DNA of 64,000 nucleotides from Rhizobium sp. (GTDB lineage Bacteria; Pseudomonadota; Gammaproteobacteria; Burkholderiales; Thiobacillaceae). Location of the stretch: contig JAIBEL010000033.1 in NCBI GenBank assembly GCA_019459285.1, positions 1 to 64,000 of the forward strand, given 5' to 3'. Positions 42,921 through 51,929 of the stretch are shown piece after piece. Below the pieces are notes generated by a model. It was not told the DNA's origin. It did no database searches and saw nothing but the letters and a program-made list of their open reading frames with translations. The number at the start of each line of letters is the position of its first letter. The first letter of the stretch is position 1. The translations under genes and the position numbers were made by a program.

Positions 42921-43868
42921 TTATGTATTCCGGTCTCGCAACCCGATCAGCCTCCGATGCCAGGATTCGGGCAGCCAGGCGGGCAACATGTATTTCCAGT
43001 CGGTGAGTGTGCCATAGCCTTGTTTCATGACCGTACGAAAAATTTGCCGCGCGGCGGGCAGGTCACGCTGCCAGTAACACGCGTAACCGCGCTTGAGCAG
43101 TTCGCCTATCGTCAGATCGCGGATATGAGATTTTCCGAGTGAGGTGTCGAGCCCCGGATGGGCTGTCAGGAATTTCTGCTGAGCGCGCCAATGATTCATG
43201 GCGATCCTGGCTTTGTTTCGGGTGATCTGCTCTCCACCATGGTGATGGTAATAGGCTAGTACGCGCGGCACGCGAACGAGTCGATGAATAGTGCCAAGAC
43301 GAAGCCAGAGATCGAAATCCATACATGAGCTTAAAGTCTCGTCAAAGCAGCCCGCCTCCAGAATGAGCTGGCTGTGTACTAGCGCACCATGAATTGGCCA
43401 GCGGCATCCTCCAAGTAGCGACTCAATCTTGTTTTTATTTTCATATTCGGGTGGGATGAATGGATCATCGCGTGCGCCTCCCAAGCCAATGTTCCGCCAG
43501 CCGCAATATGCGATTCCGGCAGCGGGATCGGCATTGAGCGCAGTCACCATAGCGTCAAGAAATTCAGGGTGCCAGGTGTCGTCGGAATCCAGGAACGCAA
43601 CATACGCCCCGCGTGCTTCCCGCAACGCGCGATTGCGAGCGGCTGCGGCTCCGGCGTTGACCTGCTGGAATATCCGTATGCGGTTGTCCTGAGCGGCAAA
43701 ACGCTGGAGTGTTTGCCAGGAATGATCAGTAGAACCGTCGTCGACGACCACCAGTTCCCAGTCACTTCGGGTTTGTGCCAGCACGCTGCCGATACTGATT
43801 GGCAAATAGGCTTCTGCGTTATAGCAGGGCATGACGATAGAAATGGTTTTGAGTCCGGTTTCAGTCAT
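42921..43868 (-). CDS. glycosyltransferase family 2 (tandem paralogue B)
   Basis: A 315-residue GT-A transferase: SIVMPCYNAEAYLPISIGS, VVDDGSTD, AFLDSDDTWHPEFL. FIPPEYENKN, WPIHGALVHSQLI and MDFDLWLRL match the paralogue downstream. Base composition is lower in GC than the copy at 41942-42910, so the two copies have either diverged or come from different sources. The start overlaps the end of the methyltransferase gene. Confidence 0.9.
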   Translation of the reverse strand: MTETGLKTISIVMPCYNAEAYLPISIGSVLAQTRSDWELVVVDDGSTDHSWQTLQRFAAQDNRIRIFQQVNAGAAAARNRALREARGAYVAFLDSDDTWHPEFLDAMVTALNADPAAGIAYCGWRNIGLGGARDDPFIPPEYENKNKIESLLGGCRWPIHGALVHSQLILEAGCFDETLSSCMDFDLWLRLGTIHRLVRVPRVLAYYHHHGGEQITRNKARIAMNHWRAQQKFLTAHPGLDTSLGKSHIRDLTIGELLKRGYACYWQRDLPAARQIFRTVMKQGYGTLTDWKYMLPAWLPESWHRRLIGLRDRNT

Positions 43869-44871
43869 GCTTGGAGGCGGCCAATCGCCATAAAAGAGGA
43901 AGATGACTGAGTCGTTTTCTTAAAGCCCGGCTAATTCCTTGTCTAGTCAAGCTGGGATATTTTAAGGCGTGTACAAGCTGTGCAGAATAAGAAGGTTTTA
44001 GGTAGTGGAGTGTTTCTCGTGGCCCGGATAGGGGGGGAGCCAACTGGGACAAAGCATTATCCGGTCTTGCGAAAGCCCGAATTGCTTTACCAATGCCACC
44101 CTCCTCGGTGGTGTAAAGTCCTTCCTTGCACGAGAATACGCTAAAGCCTGCTCTCGCTATGAGATGGCGCAGTGAGGCCGGAGTGAAGTAGTTAATATGC
44201 GTAACAGGTTCGACGGGCAGCGGGGGGCGCTTCCAAATTTCCAAGGGAACTTCAATATAGAGCGTGCCAGTCTCCAGAAGGAAGGGCTTGAGGTTGGCAA
44301 CAAGCTTAAAGGGCTCTGCCAGGTGTTCTAGAACGTGGCTACAAATGATGGCGTCAAATCTTTGTCCTTGAGAGATGTCGCTCAAACTCTTTCCCATGTA
44401 ATGGACCCCGGGTAGTGTTTCACCCGCGTAATCAACAAGGCAGCAATGGTGGCCATCTGAGACGAATGGCCTTAACAACCGGCCATTGCCACCGCCGAAA
44501 TCAAGTATCGATGCCTGTCGAGGGAGTAAAGGCTGCAGGTGTCGGTAGAGATCGGCAGCCCTATGTTCATCACTTTCCAGAACTCGAGATATTTCATTCC
44601 CTGTTTCGGGATCGGTCGCCAGGAATTTGTATTTGGCGTTGATGTCCTCTTCGCTAGGGCGGGGCAAGTAACAGACAAAACCGCATCTTTCACAGACCAC
44701 GGAAGTTAGCGTAACGCTTGCCTCGCCTGGAAACCAGACCTTGAATAACACAGTAAGACGCTTGTTGACATAGGGATTCATGCGGCCGACGTGCTCAGTG
44801 GAATAGGTTCGATCACCTAGTTTTCTCCACATTCTTCCATCGCAAGCGGGGCAGTTTGGATTTTGGTCCAT
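43861..44871 (-). CDS. class I SAM-dependent methyltransferase with N-terminal zinc-ribbon
   Basis: A 336-residue protein starting MDQNPNCPACDG. An N-terminal CxxC...CxxC ribbon (CPAC; CERCGF) is followed by a class I methyltransferase domain with ILDFGGGNGRLLRPF (SAM motif I) and FDAIICSHVLEHL. This layout is common for sugar C- or O-methyltransferases of polysaccharide loci. I choose ATG 44871 because CAGGAG ends right at ATG 44877, leaving a 6-base spacer to 44871. The gene is visibly more AT-rich than its surroundings. Confidence 0.83.
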   Translation of the reverse strand: MDQNPNCPACDGRMWRKLGDRTYSTEHVGRMNPYVNKRLTVLFKVWFPGEASVTLTSVVCERCGFVCYLPRPSEEDINAKYKFLATDPETGNEISRVLESDEHRAADLYRHLQPLLPRQASILDFGGGNGRLLRPFVSDGHHCCLVDYAGETLPGVHYMGKSLSDISQGQRFDAIICSHVLEHLAEPFKLVANLKPFLLETGTLYIEVPLEIWKRPPLPVEPVTHINYFTPASLRHLIARAGFSVFSCKEGLYTTEEGGIGKAIRAFARPDNALSQLAPPLSGPRETLHYLKPSYSAQLVHALKYPSLTRQGISRALRKRLSHLPLLWRLAASKHD

Positions 44872-44873
44872 TG

Positions 44874-45671
44874 TCATCTCCTGAATCGCTTGAGCATGTA
44901 TTCAAGCATTGCTCTCCAGCTTCCGTCATTGGTGGCCAGCGCCTGTTTGCGTGCCAACGAGCCAACCGTGTCCGTGTTGAAGACTGTCAATCTCCGCAAC
45001 TTATAAAGGCTATTGTCACGCAAGGCCCAGCCGGTGCGCGTGGTGCAGGCGGAGACGTAGCCAGCCTGTTCGACCGCCGCTGCGCAGCGTTCATCCCATG
45101 CGCCATAGGGATAGGCAAAGCTGGTGATGGTGTTTCCCAGAATGTCTTCCAGCTTGGATTTTGAGTCGGTCAATTCATGCATCAGTTGCGGGTCATCGAC
45201 TTCGGTCAGGCGTACATGACTGACCGTGTGCGAGCCAATTTCCATGCCACTTTCTTGCATGCTGCACAGTTCGACTGGGTTCAACAGCCGACCTGGAGGC
45301 CGTCCATCTGCAGGCCATCGAGGTGGAAGGCCGACTGAACCAGAAACGATGAACCAAGTGGCGCGCATGCCGCGCTTCTGGAGTTCTTCACAAGCTGCAA
45401 GGTTGTCTACGTAGCCATCGTCGAAAGTGATGACCGCGGTACGTCCTGTCCATTTTTCTGCGGGTACTGATACCAATTCGCCCATGGTCGGCGTGGCATA
45501 GCCTTCCATGACCAGAAAATCGAGCTGATCGCGGAACTGTTGCATGGAAACGGCCCATGGCCAGGCTGGCGCGCCCTTGCCCGGTGTAACGGCGTGATAC
45601 ATCAGCATGATGGGTCCGTGCTGGCCGGCTTGGTTGTGAAGGGCACGCGACAGAGGATCGACCCAGGTCAT
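44874..45671 (-). CDS. polysaccharide deacetylase
   Basis: A 265-residue NodB-fold deacetylase with intact motifs: IMLMYHAVTPG, VITFDDGYVDN (metal Asp pair), IGSHTVSHVRLTEV (HxxxH) and FAYPYGAWDE. A C-terminal RLTVFNTDTV segment carries the usual strand. There is no signal peptide. The start overlaps the flippase stop (ATGA). It is the most canonical of the four deacetylase-type proteins in the window. Confidence 0.9.
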   Translation of the reverse strand: MTWVDPLSRALHNQAGQHGPIMLMYHAVTPGKGAPAWPWAVSMQQFRDQLDFLVMEGYATPTMGELVSVPAEKWTGRTAVITFDDGYVDNLAACEELQKRGMRATWFIVSGSVGLPPRWPADGRPPGRLLNPVELCSMQESGMEIGSHTVSHVRLTEVDDPQLMHELTDSKSKLEDILGNTITSFAYPYGAWDERCAAAVEQAGYVSACTTRTGWALRDNSLYKLRRLTVFNTDTVGSLARKQALATNDGSWRAMLEYMLKRFRR

Positions 45672-47134
45672 GCGGTGGCCTTGGCAAGTTTGAGTTTGAT
45701 TTTCCAGCGGGTGGTTTCTGCGACGAGCGCTGGGATGGGAAGATATAAAAAGCAGAGGGTATAAATCAGCCCTCCTATAGTGGCCATGAGTAATACATAC
45801 AACGCATCAACCGACTGGAGGGATGGCGGGATGAAGCGGTCGACAAGCCACAGGGTGCCAAGCAGAATGGAATTGAGCAGTGCGGCTGGCATGAAAGCCG
45901 TCGCCAGATCAATCCATCGGGCCTTGAGCGACAGTTTGGCTAGCACGAACATATGAATACTCATATAAAGTCGAGCAACCACCATTCCCGCAGCCACGCC
46001 GTTCATTCCGTAAGTCAGGCCGACTAAAATAGCCGCTGTCGCCACGGCAATTACGATAAGTTGCGCGATCAGCTCCTTGCCCAGCCAGCTGCGTGCGGCC
46101 AGAACGGCGCCGGATAGGTTCTCGATCATCATCATGGGTGCGGCGAAGCTCAGGATAACCAGAGGTGTGGCTGAATCGGCCCAGCGGTGGCCGAACAGCG
46201 TGACGACCAGCGGCTTCGCCAGCCACAGAAAACCGACATAGAACGGCAGGGCATAGACGGCTACAAGCGTGAGGCTGCGAAAGAACAGATAGCGGGATTT
46301 GTCCAGGTTGCCTTGTTCCTTGGCCAGCGCGCGGAACAGGACTTCATACACTGAACCGGTGATGAATCCGTGTGGGCGTGCCGCCAGGCTTTCGGCCTTG
46401 TTGTACAGGCCTACTCCGGCTGGCCCCATGCTGCGCGACAGGATGAAAGTGGGCAACTGGCTGCGTACATAACAAGCGATGTTGTTCGTGGAAGCCAAGA
46501 GTCCATAGCGCATCAATTCGCCCGCTCGTGCAAAATCGAAGCAGATGCCGGGGCGCCAGCGTGCATACCAGGCAAACTGAAGGGCGCCAGCCACCGAGCT
46601 GAACAGTCCGGCGAGGATCAGGCTCCAGGGGCCGTGGCCGAGGTAGGCCAGGCTCAAGGCAATGCTGTTGTAGACCACCAGGTTGGCTAGCTGTACCGCC
46701 GTCTTGGCTTTGAAGCGCATTTCCCGATGCAACATGTTGCTGGGTACGTTAAAAAATGGACGCACCAGGAAAGACAGGGCTGCCACGCGCAGCAGATCGG
46801 CATACATCGGGTTCGCGTACCAGCGCCCGAACCAGGGTGCGATGACGAAGAAGAAACTGACAATCACCAGTCCGATGAGGAATTGCAGCGTGAACAGCAG
46901 ATCGTAGTCACGCTTGCTGGCTTCCTTGGCGCGTACGATGGCTTGTCCCATCCCGCCGCCGGCAACGAATCCGGCCAGACTGGTGAAGATCTGGATGGTC
47001 GCTACCATGCCGAATTCGGCCGGAACCAAGAGGCGCGCAAGAATTAGCCCCAGCGCAAAACTGATGACCTGGCTGCCGGTGTTGCCGATGAAGACCCACT
47101 TGGCGCCATGGCGGATGGAATGGCCAAGGCTCAT
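45668..47134 (-). CDS. Wzx-type lipopolysaccharide/exopolysaccharide flippase (MOP superfamily)
   Basis: A 488-residue polytopic membrane protein with about twelve to fourteen helices, opening with the basic amphipathic HSIRHGAKWVFIGNTGSQVI and carrying LLVPAEFGMVATIQIFTSL, as in the Wzx/PST family. It should flip the undecaprenol-linked repeat unit for the second operon. A sigma-54-like element with one mismatch lies just upstream at 47182-47197, with about 36 bases from the predicted start site to the ATG. Confidence 0.9.
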   Translation of the reverse strand: MSLGHSIRHGAKWVFIGNTGSQVISFALGLILARLLVPAEFGMVATIQIFTSLAGFVAGGGMGQAIVRAKEASKRDYDLLFTLQFLIGLVIVSFFFVIAPWFGRWYANPMYADLLRVAALSFLVRPFFNVPSNMLHREMRFKAKTAVQLANLVVYNSIALSLAYLGHGPWSLILAGLFSSVAGALQFAWYARWRPGICFDFARAGELMRYGLLASTNNIACYVRSQLPTFILSRSMGPAGVGLYNKAESLAARPHGFITGSVYEVLFRALAKEQGNLDKSRYLFFRSLTLVAVYALPFYVGFLWLAKPLVVTLFGHRWADSATPLVILSFAAPMMMIENLSGAVLAARSWLGKELIAQLIVIAVATAAILVGLTYGMNGVAAGMVVARLYMSIHMFVLAKLSLKARWIDLATAFMPAALLNSILLGTLWLVDRFIPPSLQSVDALYVLLMATIGGLIYTLCFLYLPIPALVAETTRWKIKLKLAKATA

Positions 47135-47181
47135 TTTTCTTTGAATGGTACGGAGTCGGAGGAGAACATGGGGGATTGAAA

Positions 47182-47197
47182 AGCAAGCTCTATGCCT
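47182..47197 (-). promoter_or_regulatory. sigma-54 promoter ahead of the flippase gene (one mismatch)
   Basis: On the minus strand AGGCATAGAGCTTGCT has GG and GC ten bases apart and matches TGGCAY-R-N4-TTGCW at all positions except the first. It overlaps the last codons and the stop of the upstream methyltransferase gene. The predicted transcription start is near 47170, in the short gap before the flippase ATG at 47134. Confidence 0.6.
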
Positions 47198-47996
47198 GGG
47201 TCCGGTTCGTTCGGTTGCGTATTATTGCCTGATCCCGGCCTCGTCTGGAGCCCAGTCTTGATGCCGCAACGAATGCGAGGGGGATAACCAGCCATTTGCA
47301 GCTGGCCAGTTTGAGTTTCCAGCGCGGCAGGTTTTTCTTCGAAAAGACATGCAGGCGGCCCAGCGGGTAGTAAGTCATGCCCAGTCGTTCAGCCAGGCGC
47401 GTCAGCCCCTGGCGTGAAAAAAAAGCGATGTGCTGGCCGGTTTCGAATGCGTAATAACCCCAGTGACCAGGCAGGGGCGGGTCATTGTCGGCGAAGACTT
47501 CGGTCGTGAAGATGAATGTGTCGGACTGGTGGTCGGCCAGGGTGCGTTGTATGAAATCGAGCGGATTAGTCGTGTGCTCCAGGACTTCGATGGCGCTGAC
47601 GGCCAGACAGCAGCCTAGCGAGGGATCGTACTCGAAGCCCCTCGCATAGAGATTGTTCGCATAGGGGTCAGACCAGTAGTAGTCGAAACCCAGGTCGCGC
47701 ATCAGGCGAGTCAGCAGGCCGTATCCACCCGCCATGTCAACGTACTTTCCCCGTCCGCGATCGCCTAGGACCAGGAAATCGATTGCAGCGAGTTTTAAGG
47801 CATTAAAGATGTTCCGGGCGGCAATATCCGTGTCTTCCTGCGCGATGGCATCCGAATAGGCTTCTTCCATCCAGGTGGGATTGCTGACGAACAGGTGGTC
47901 GCACGCTGCACAGTAGTGATAGGGAACCATGTATTTGTGGAGAATCTCCGCAGTGAACATGATCCTGGTTTCTGCGCTGCAAAGGTGGCATTTCAT
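47190..47996 (-). CDS. class I SAM-dependent methyltransferase with zinc-ribbon
   Basis: About 268 residues from ATG 47996 (MKCHLCSAET); ATG 48050 in frame would add 18 residues that look non-conserved. CxxC pairs (CHLC, CAAC) form an N-terminal ribbon. The methyltransferase core has VDMAGGYGLLTRLM (degenerate SAM motif I) and SAIEVLEHTTNP. A C-terminal basic hydrophobic patch (LASCKWLVIPLAFVAAS) may associate with membrane. It is related in layout, but not close in sequence, to the methyltransferase at 43861-44871. Confidence 0.8.
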   Translation of the reverse strand: MKCHLCSAETRIMFTAEILHKYMVPYHYCAACDHLFVSNPTWMEEAYSDAIAQEDTDIAARNIFNALKLAAIDFLVLGDRGRGKYVDMAGGYGLLTRLMRDLGFDYYWSDPYANNLYARGFEYDPSLGCCLAVSAIEVLEHTTNPLDFIQRTLADHQSDTFIFTTEVFADNDPPLPGHWGYYAFETGQHIAFFSRQGLTRLAERLGMTYYPLGRLHVFSKKNLPRWKLKLASCKWLVIPLAFVAASRLGSRRGRDQAIIRNRTNRTQA

Positions 47997-48071
47997 CTGG
48001 GATGACTGGGGTGTTTGCCTGGATGGGAAGTCATTGTGACCATGACTCATATATCCATGTGAGAAATCGTG

Positions 48072-49274
48072 TCAGTTTCTGCCCAGAAGTTTCTTGGCAA
48101 ACGGGCGAAAACGATAGAGCTTGAGTGCGTGCTCGGTTTGAAACAGCCGCATTTTTCGCTTGATGATCGTTGTCAGATCCTTCCGCCCCATTGCATCAAG
48201 GGGAGCCAGCAGTTCGAGATAAAGTTCCAGCTCGGCAGGCGTCCTGATGGGGGTTGCTTTCATCATTTCGGCGGTTACATCATTGAATGGAAACGCCTTG
48301 GTTGTGGCAAGTTGCCCGCAGGCCATGAACGCAAGCATGGTCCGGACGCATTTCAGGCAGCGGCCGCAGTTCAGATAACCCTGCGGAATGGCGCCGGCGT
48401 CCCAGCACACTCTGAGTGCATCCAATACGCCAGCTTGAGTCGACAGAAAGCGGACTTTTCCCAGGCGGCTGAACTGCTCCATGTCGCCGGTGATGATTTC
48501 AAGGAAGTCGGCGCCGAAATAACTGTTCAGCCAGGGATGCGAGCCATGGGGGTGCGGGATGTATTCCACCGAGTAGTCCGGGGCGATGATGCATCGGTAA
48601 ATGCGTGAATTCGCAGCGTGGGCGATGGAGGCCAGCAGGGAAGCATGTTGCCAGCTGCCGTAAAGGCGCCAGCTCGGGGCCAGATTCCTCAAATTGACTT
48701 TTACTGTTACCAGTTCGACCTCCAGCTCCTGGCAGAGGGCGGAGAGCGTCTGAATGCCAAGGCGCCAGACATCGAGCCGATTGGGCTTGTTCGGATCGCC
48801 CACGTCCAGGCCGTGGACGAAGAAGGCGACGCTTACCCGCCTGGGGTCGCCCTTCTGATACTGGCTGGCGTTCCAGTACAGGGCAGACAATGAGTCTACG
48901 CCGCCGGACAGAAACAGCGCTGTAGTCGATCGTGGAATATCCGGCAGCGCGCGCGGCGCTGCTGGCGCCATGATGTCGACTGGGCGCAGCGGGCTTTTAT
49001 GCCAACTCGTTAACAGTCGCATGGCTATGGTGAGCCTGGTACGGAGTTGCGGATCTACGCCCCCTTCAATTGCGAGCCTGTTTTCACCGTTCCACATGGC
49101 GGCTATGGCGGTTCCCACCATGAATGCATTGGGTTCGGGGCGGATCCAGTCGGCTTGTTCCGACGGTACGGAAAAGAAAATGGTTTCCCGCTGGGGGCGT
49201 GTTTCAAGTACCGCTTCTGCCTGCACGCGGTACTGGCCGTCTTCATGTTTTGCCTGAATATCCCGGATAAACAT
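48072..49274 (-). CDS. PP-loop ATPase-like protein of unknown function
   Basis: A 400-residue protein with a PP-loop SGGVDS at residues 123-128, as in asparagine synthetase, QueC and tRNA thiolation enzymes. There is an N-terminal domain of about 110 residues that I do not recognise, and a cysteine cluster NCGRCLKC (Cys303, Cys306, Cys309) suggestive of zinc. Such ATPases adenylate a carboxyl or carbonyl group before amide or thio transfer. It is flanked by a methyltransferase and a pyruvyl transferase. I choose ATG 49274 because AGGAGG lies 4 bases upstream; GTG 49277 would be too close to it. Confidence 0.75.
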   Translation of the reverse strand: MFIRDIQAKHEDGQYRVQAEAVLETRPQRETIFFSVPSEQADWIRPEPNAFMVGTAIAAMWNGENRLAIEGGVDPQLRTRLTIAMRLLTSWHKSPLRPVDIMAPAAPRALPDIPRSTTALFLSGGVDSLSALYWNASQYQKGDPRRVSVAFFVHGLDVGDPNKPNRLDVWRLGIQTLSALCQELEVELVTVKVNLRNLAPSWRLYGSWQHASLLASIAHAANSRIYRCIIAPDYSVEYIPHPHGSHPWLNSYFGADFLEIITGDMEQFSRLGKVRFLSTQAGVLDALRVCWDAGAIPQGYLNCGRCLKCVRTMLAFMACGQLATTKAFPFNDVTAEMMKATPIRTPAELELYLELLAPLDAMGRKDLTTIIKRKMRLFQTEHALKLYRFRPFAKKLLGRN

Positions 49275-49341
49275 CACCCCTCCTGTTTCGTAACGATGGT
49301 CAGGTTAGTCTGTAGAAATTGATGTGCTGGCGTATTGGTTG

Positions 49342-50622
49342 CTAATCGGTGGGGGTGCATGTCGAGATCGCAAGGTTTCGCGAAGCCAGTGCTTCCACTC
49401 GTGGCAGGTGGCTGAGTATACGTGCGCGATTGTCGTGCCTGTGCATGAATGCATCGTTGATTTTTTTCAGGAGCTCATTGGTGAGACATTGCTCAGGGGC
49501 AATGGTGTGTTCGAGCGACAGATCGAAGTGCTGGTATAGGCCCTCGAATTTGTCCTGGTAGGTAATCGACAGCGTAGGCGTGCCACTACCGAGCGCGGCG
49601 ATCACCAAATGCATGCGTCCGGTAATGGCGAGGTCGAGCAGGCCTGTGAGCCGTTTGATTTTGTCGGGCTGATCGATCGAGGTATAGCGTACGTGCGTGA
49701 ACCCCTTCCGTTGCAGTGCCCGGTCGAGCGCCTGCAGCATGAGTACGTCGCCTGATTGCGATTTGAGATCATGCGGAAGCAACATGAAGGCGAGTCCATT
49801 CTGCTCGCCTGCGCGCTTGAACTGTTCGGCGAGATGGTCGATCAGCCGATCCATGCCCACTTCTGCAATGGCAGGTGCCAGCGCGTGGGCATTCAGGTTG
49901 ATGCCCACGGGTGTTCGGCTTTCCTGGCGCATGGCGGCGATCCAGGCTTCTGGCTCGATGATAGGGCCGGTGGCGGAAGGCATCAGGAAGGCGCTATCCG
50001 CACATAGCTGCGCAAGGACGCCGACAATCCGGGTGAAGCGGTCAAGGGACGGCTGGTCGCGGATGTTGACGGTTACCTGGGGGTGCAGCCTCGACAGGGC
50101 GTGGACCGCAGGGGCCCTTGGGTTGCGGTTGAAACTGAAGCCCAGCATCGTGGCTGGAATACCGAGCAATACGCTGTGATTGCAGTAGGCAACGATGCGT
50201 TGCACCAGGGCCGCTCCATATTTGCCGTCCAGGATGTCGGCGCCCATGACAAACAAGGCATGATGCTGGCGTATCAATTCGTCGAAAGCGAGCGTTCCAG
50301 ATTTCCCGGACCATGCGGGTACGACCGGCGTCTCGCCAATTCCAGGTACGACAATGGTGTGGCGCCGTTCGCCGATGATGGTGAATGTCGAGTCCGGATT
50401 TTGTGCCCGAAGCGATTGCATCAAGGCGCTGAACATGGCCAGATCGCCCAGGGAACTGGAGGGATCGGTGACATCGCCCGCGATGATGGCGAAATGCGTG
50501 AGCGTTTCCGGCAGGACGGGCCTGGCTGCCGAGGCTCGTAATCGATGCAGGGGGAGCACGACCTGCAGAAGATTACGGGCAATGATGGCCTGATCGATCA
50601 GGGATTGCCTGCGCATCATCAT
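49342..50622 (-). CDS. polysaccharide pyruvyl transferase family protein
   Basis: A 426-residue protein of the CsaB/WcaK family, which transfers pyruvate from phosphoenolpyruvate to sugars as ketals. Visible features are IAGDVTDPSSSLGDLAMFSALMQSL near the N-terminus, VMGADILDGKYG, and a C-terminal GRMHLVIAALGSGTPTLSI that contains the conserved RxH (GRMHLV). I place the start at ATG 50622, which overlaps the upstream stop as ATGA; 50652 is also in frame. Pyruvyl groups would add negative charge to the polymer. Confidence 0.83.
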   Translation of the reverse strand: MMMRRQSLIDQAIIARNLLQVVLPLHRLRASAARPVLPETLTHFAIIAGDVTDPSSSLGDLAMFSALMQSLRAQNPDSTFTIIGERRHTIVVPGIGETPVVPAWSGKSGTLAFDELIRQHHALFVMGADILDGKYGAALVQRIVAYCNHSVLLGIPATMLGFSFNRNPRAPAVHALSRLHPQVTVNIRDQPSLDRFTRIVGVLAQLCADSAFLMPSATGPIIEPEAWIAAMRQESRTPVGINLNAHALAPAIAEVGMDRLIDHLAEQFKRAGEQNGLAFMLLPHDLKSQSGDVLMLQALDRALQRKGFTHVRYTSIDQPDKIKRLTGLLDLAITGRMHLVIAALGSGTPTLSITYQDKFEGLYQHFDLSLEHTIAPEQCLTNELLKKINDAFMHRHDNRARILSHLPRVEALASRNLAISTCTPTD

Positions 50623-51743
50623 GTCTGGGCCATCATGAGGAATGGCGCGCAAAGTTGCGTGACTTGCTCGATAAAGTGGGGGCGCGTGTAGCGTGCCGTG
50701 ACCTTGTTCCAGCCCGCCTCTGCGTTGCGTCGCCGGTCATCGCTATCTTCCAGCCAGGCGATGCATTGCTCGGCAAAATGGCTGTCGTCTCGGGCAACGC
50801 CCAAGCCTGCGCTCCCCAGATCTTCCTTGAAGGCCTCGGCGCTGTGGGGCGTTGTGATGCATGCCCGGCCATAAGCGAGCGATTCCAGAATCTTGATGTT
50901 GGTGCCGCCGCCCGAGTAAATCGGCGCGATGGTGAATGCAGCATTGCGATACGCTTCGCCCAGATCGTCAACGAAACCGGGAGCGGAAACGTCGGGATAC
51001 TGTTCCCATGCTTGTCGCACGGCGGGCGGTGCGGCACCTACCAGTCGCAGTCTTGCCTCCGGATGGACAGACTTGATGGCAGGCCAGCAGCGGGCCAGGA
51101 AACGGTCGATGCCCTCGCGATTGGGTGCATACCAAAGCGAGCCGACGAACAGCAGAACAGGGCTGTTCGTCTGTGGAAATGGCTGGGTGGGAGGCGCGTA
51201 TGGGATGTTGGGTAGCAGTGCCGACTGGAGTTCACGGTGCTGCGCCTGGTCGCGGCGATTGACAAAGAAATACGCATCAAAGCGTTTGAGCTGTCGTTTT
51301 GCCAGCCAGGCTGCATACTGCGATTTGAACTGTGCGGCCAGTGCCAGTGCACCGGGTCCGTAATGGTAGCCCCAGTCGTCCAGGTCAACCACGCTGTGTA
51401 CCCCGGGCGGGACGACCAGTTTGGCGAGTGGATTGAGATAGCGGCTGACGATTAGCCCATAGCGCTTGAGGTCAACGCCCTCCGCCTTGAGTGCCTGGTT
51501 CAGTGTCCTGTCCGGTTTGAATTTTCCGATGCCGAACGGACGCTGGTGCCAGTGTCCATGCGCAAGGATCCCCGGTTTGGGCGATGAATCCAGTCGGCTG
51601 GATTCGGCGGTAGGCTCCAGCAACAGCACATCCACCTCCCCCAACGTCTGCAGGGCTTCGTACAGCAACGCGGTGCGCTGTTGTGCGCCCGACTGGGGAT
51701 TGAATGGAGACGCCGGTGAAACCAGCAGAATACGGTCAGGCAT
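50619..51743 (-). CDS. glycosyltransferase family 4
   Basis: A 374-residue GT-B transferase and the first gene of the minus-strand operon. The N-terminal half starts ILLVSPASPFNPQSGAQQRT; the C-terminal half has LLFVGSLWYAPNREGIDRF and IYSGGGTNIKILESLAYGRA. The leader from the sigma-54 site at 51930-51945 would be about 175 bases and holds no obvious Shine-Dalgarno near the ATG, so translation may start poorly or the mRNA may have another promoter. Confidence 0.88.
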   Translation of the reverse strand: MPDRILLVSPASPFNPQSGAQQRTALLYEALQTLGEVDVLLLEPTAESSRLDSSPKPGILAHGHWHQRPFGIGKFKPDRTLNQALKAEGVDLKRYGLIVSRYLNPLAKLVVPPGVHSVVDLDDWGYHYGPGALALAAQFKSQYAAWLAKRQLKRFDAYFFVNRRDQAQHRELQSALLPNIPYAPPTQPFPQTNSPVLLFVGSLWYAPNREGIDRFLARCWPAIKSVHPEARLRLVGAAPPAVRQAWEQYPDVSAPGFVDDLGEAYRNAAFTIAPIYSGGGTNIKILESLAYGRACITTPHSAEAFKEDLGSAGLGVARDDSHFAEQCIAWLEDSDDRRRNAEAGWNKVTARYTRPHFIEQVTQLCAPFLMMAQT

Positions 51744-51826
51744 GGAAATCAGACCGAACGATGGATGGCCATGAACGGAATTTCATCTGCCTTGGCGATA
51801 TGGCAACACAAAAACAAAGCCGCGGC

Positions 51827-51855
51827 TTGGCCTGGGCATGCGCTCCGACTATAAA
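51827..51855 (+). promoter_or_regulatory. possible sigma-70 promoter for aroB
   Basis: TTGGCC (51827-51832) and TATAAA (51850-51855) are separated by 17 bases. It lies about 160 bases before ATG 52016, in the region shared with the divergent glycosyltransferase gene. Moderate support only. Confidence 0.35.
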
Positions 51856-51929
51856 AAGGCGGAAATGAGCGGCGGCAGATATGCGAGTGGGTATTCATGG
51901 ATCATCATCAATTAATGGATTATGGGCTC

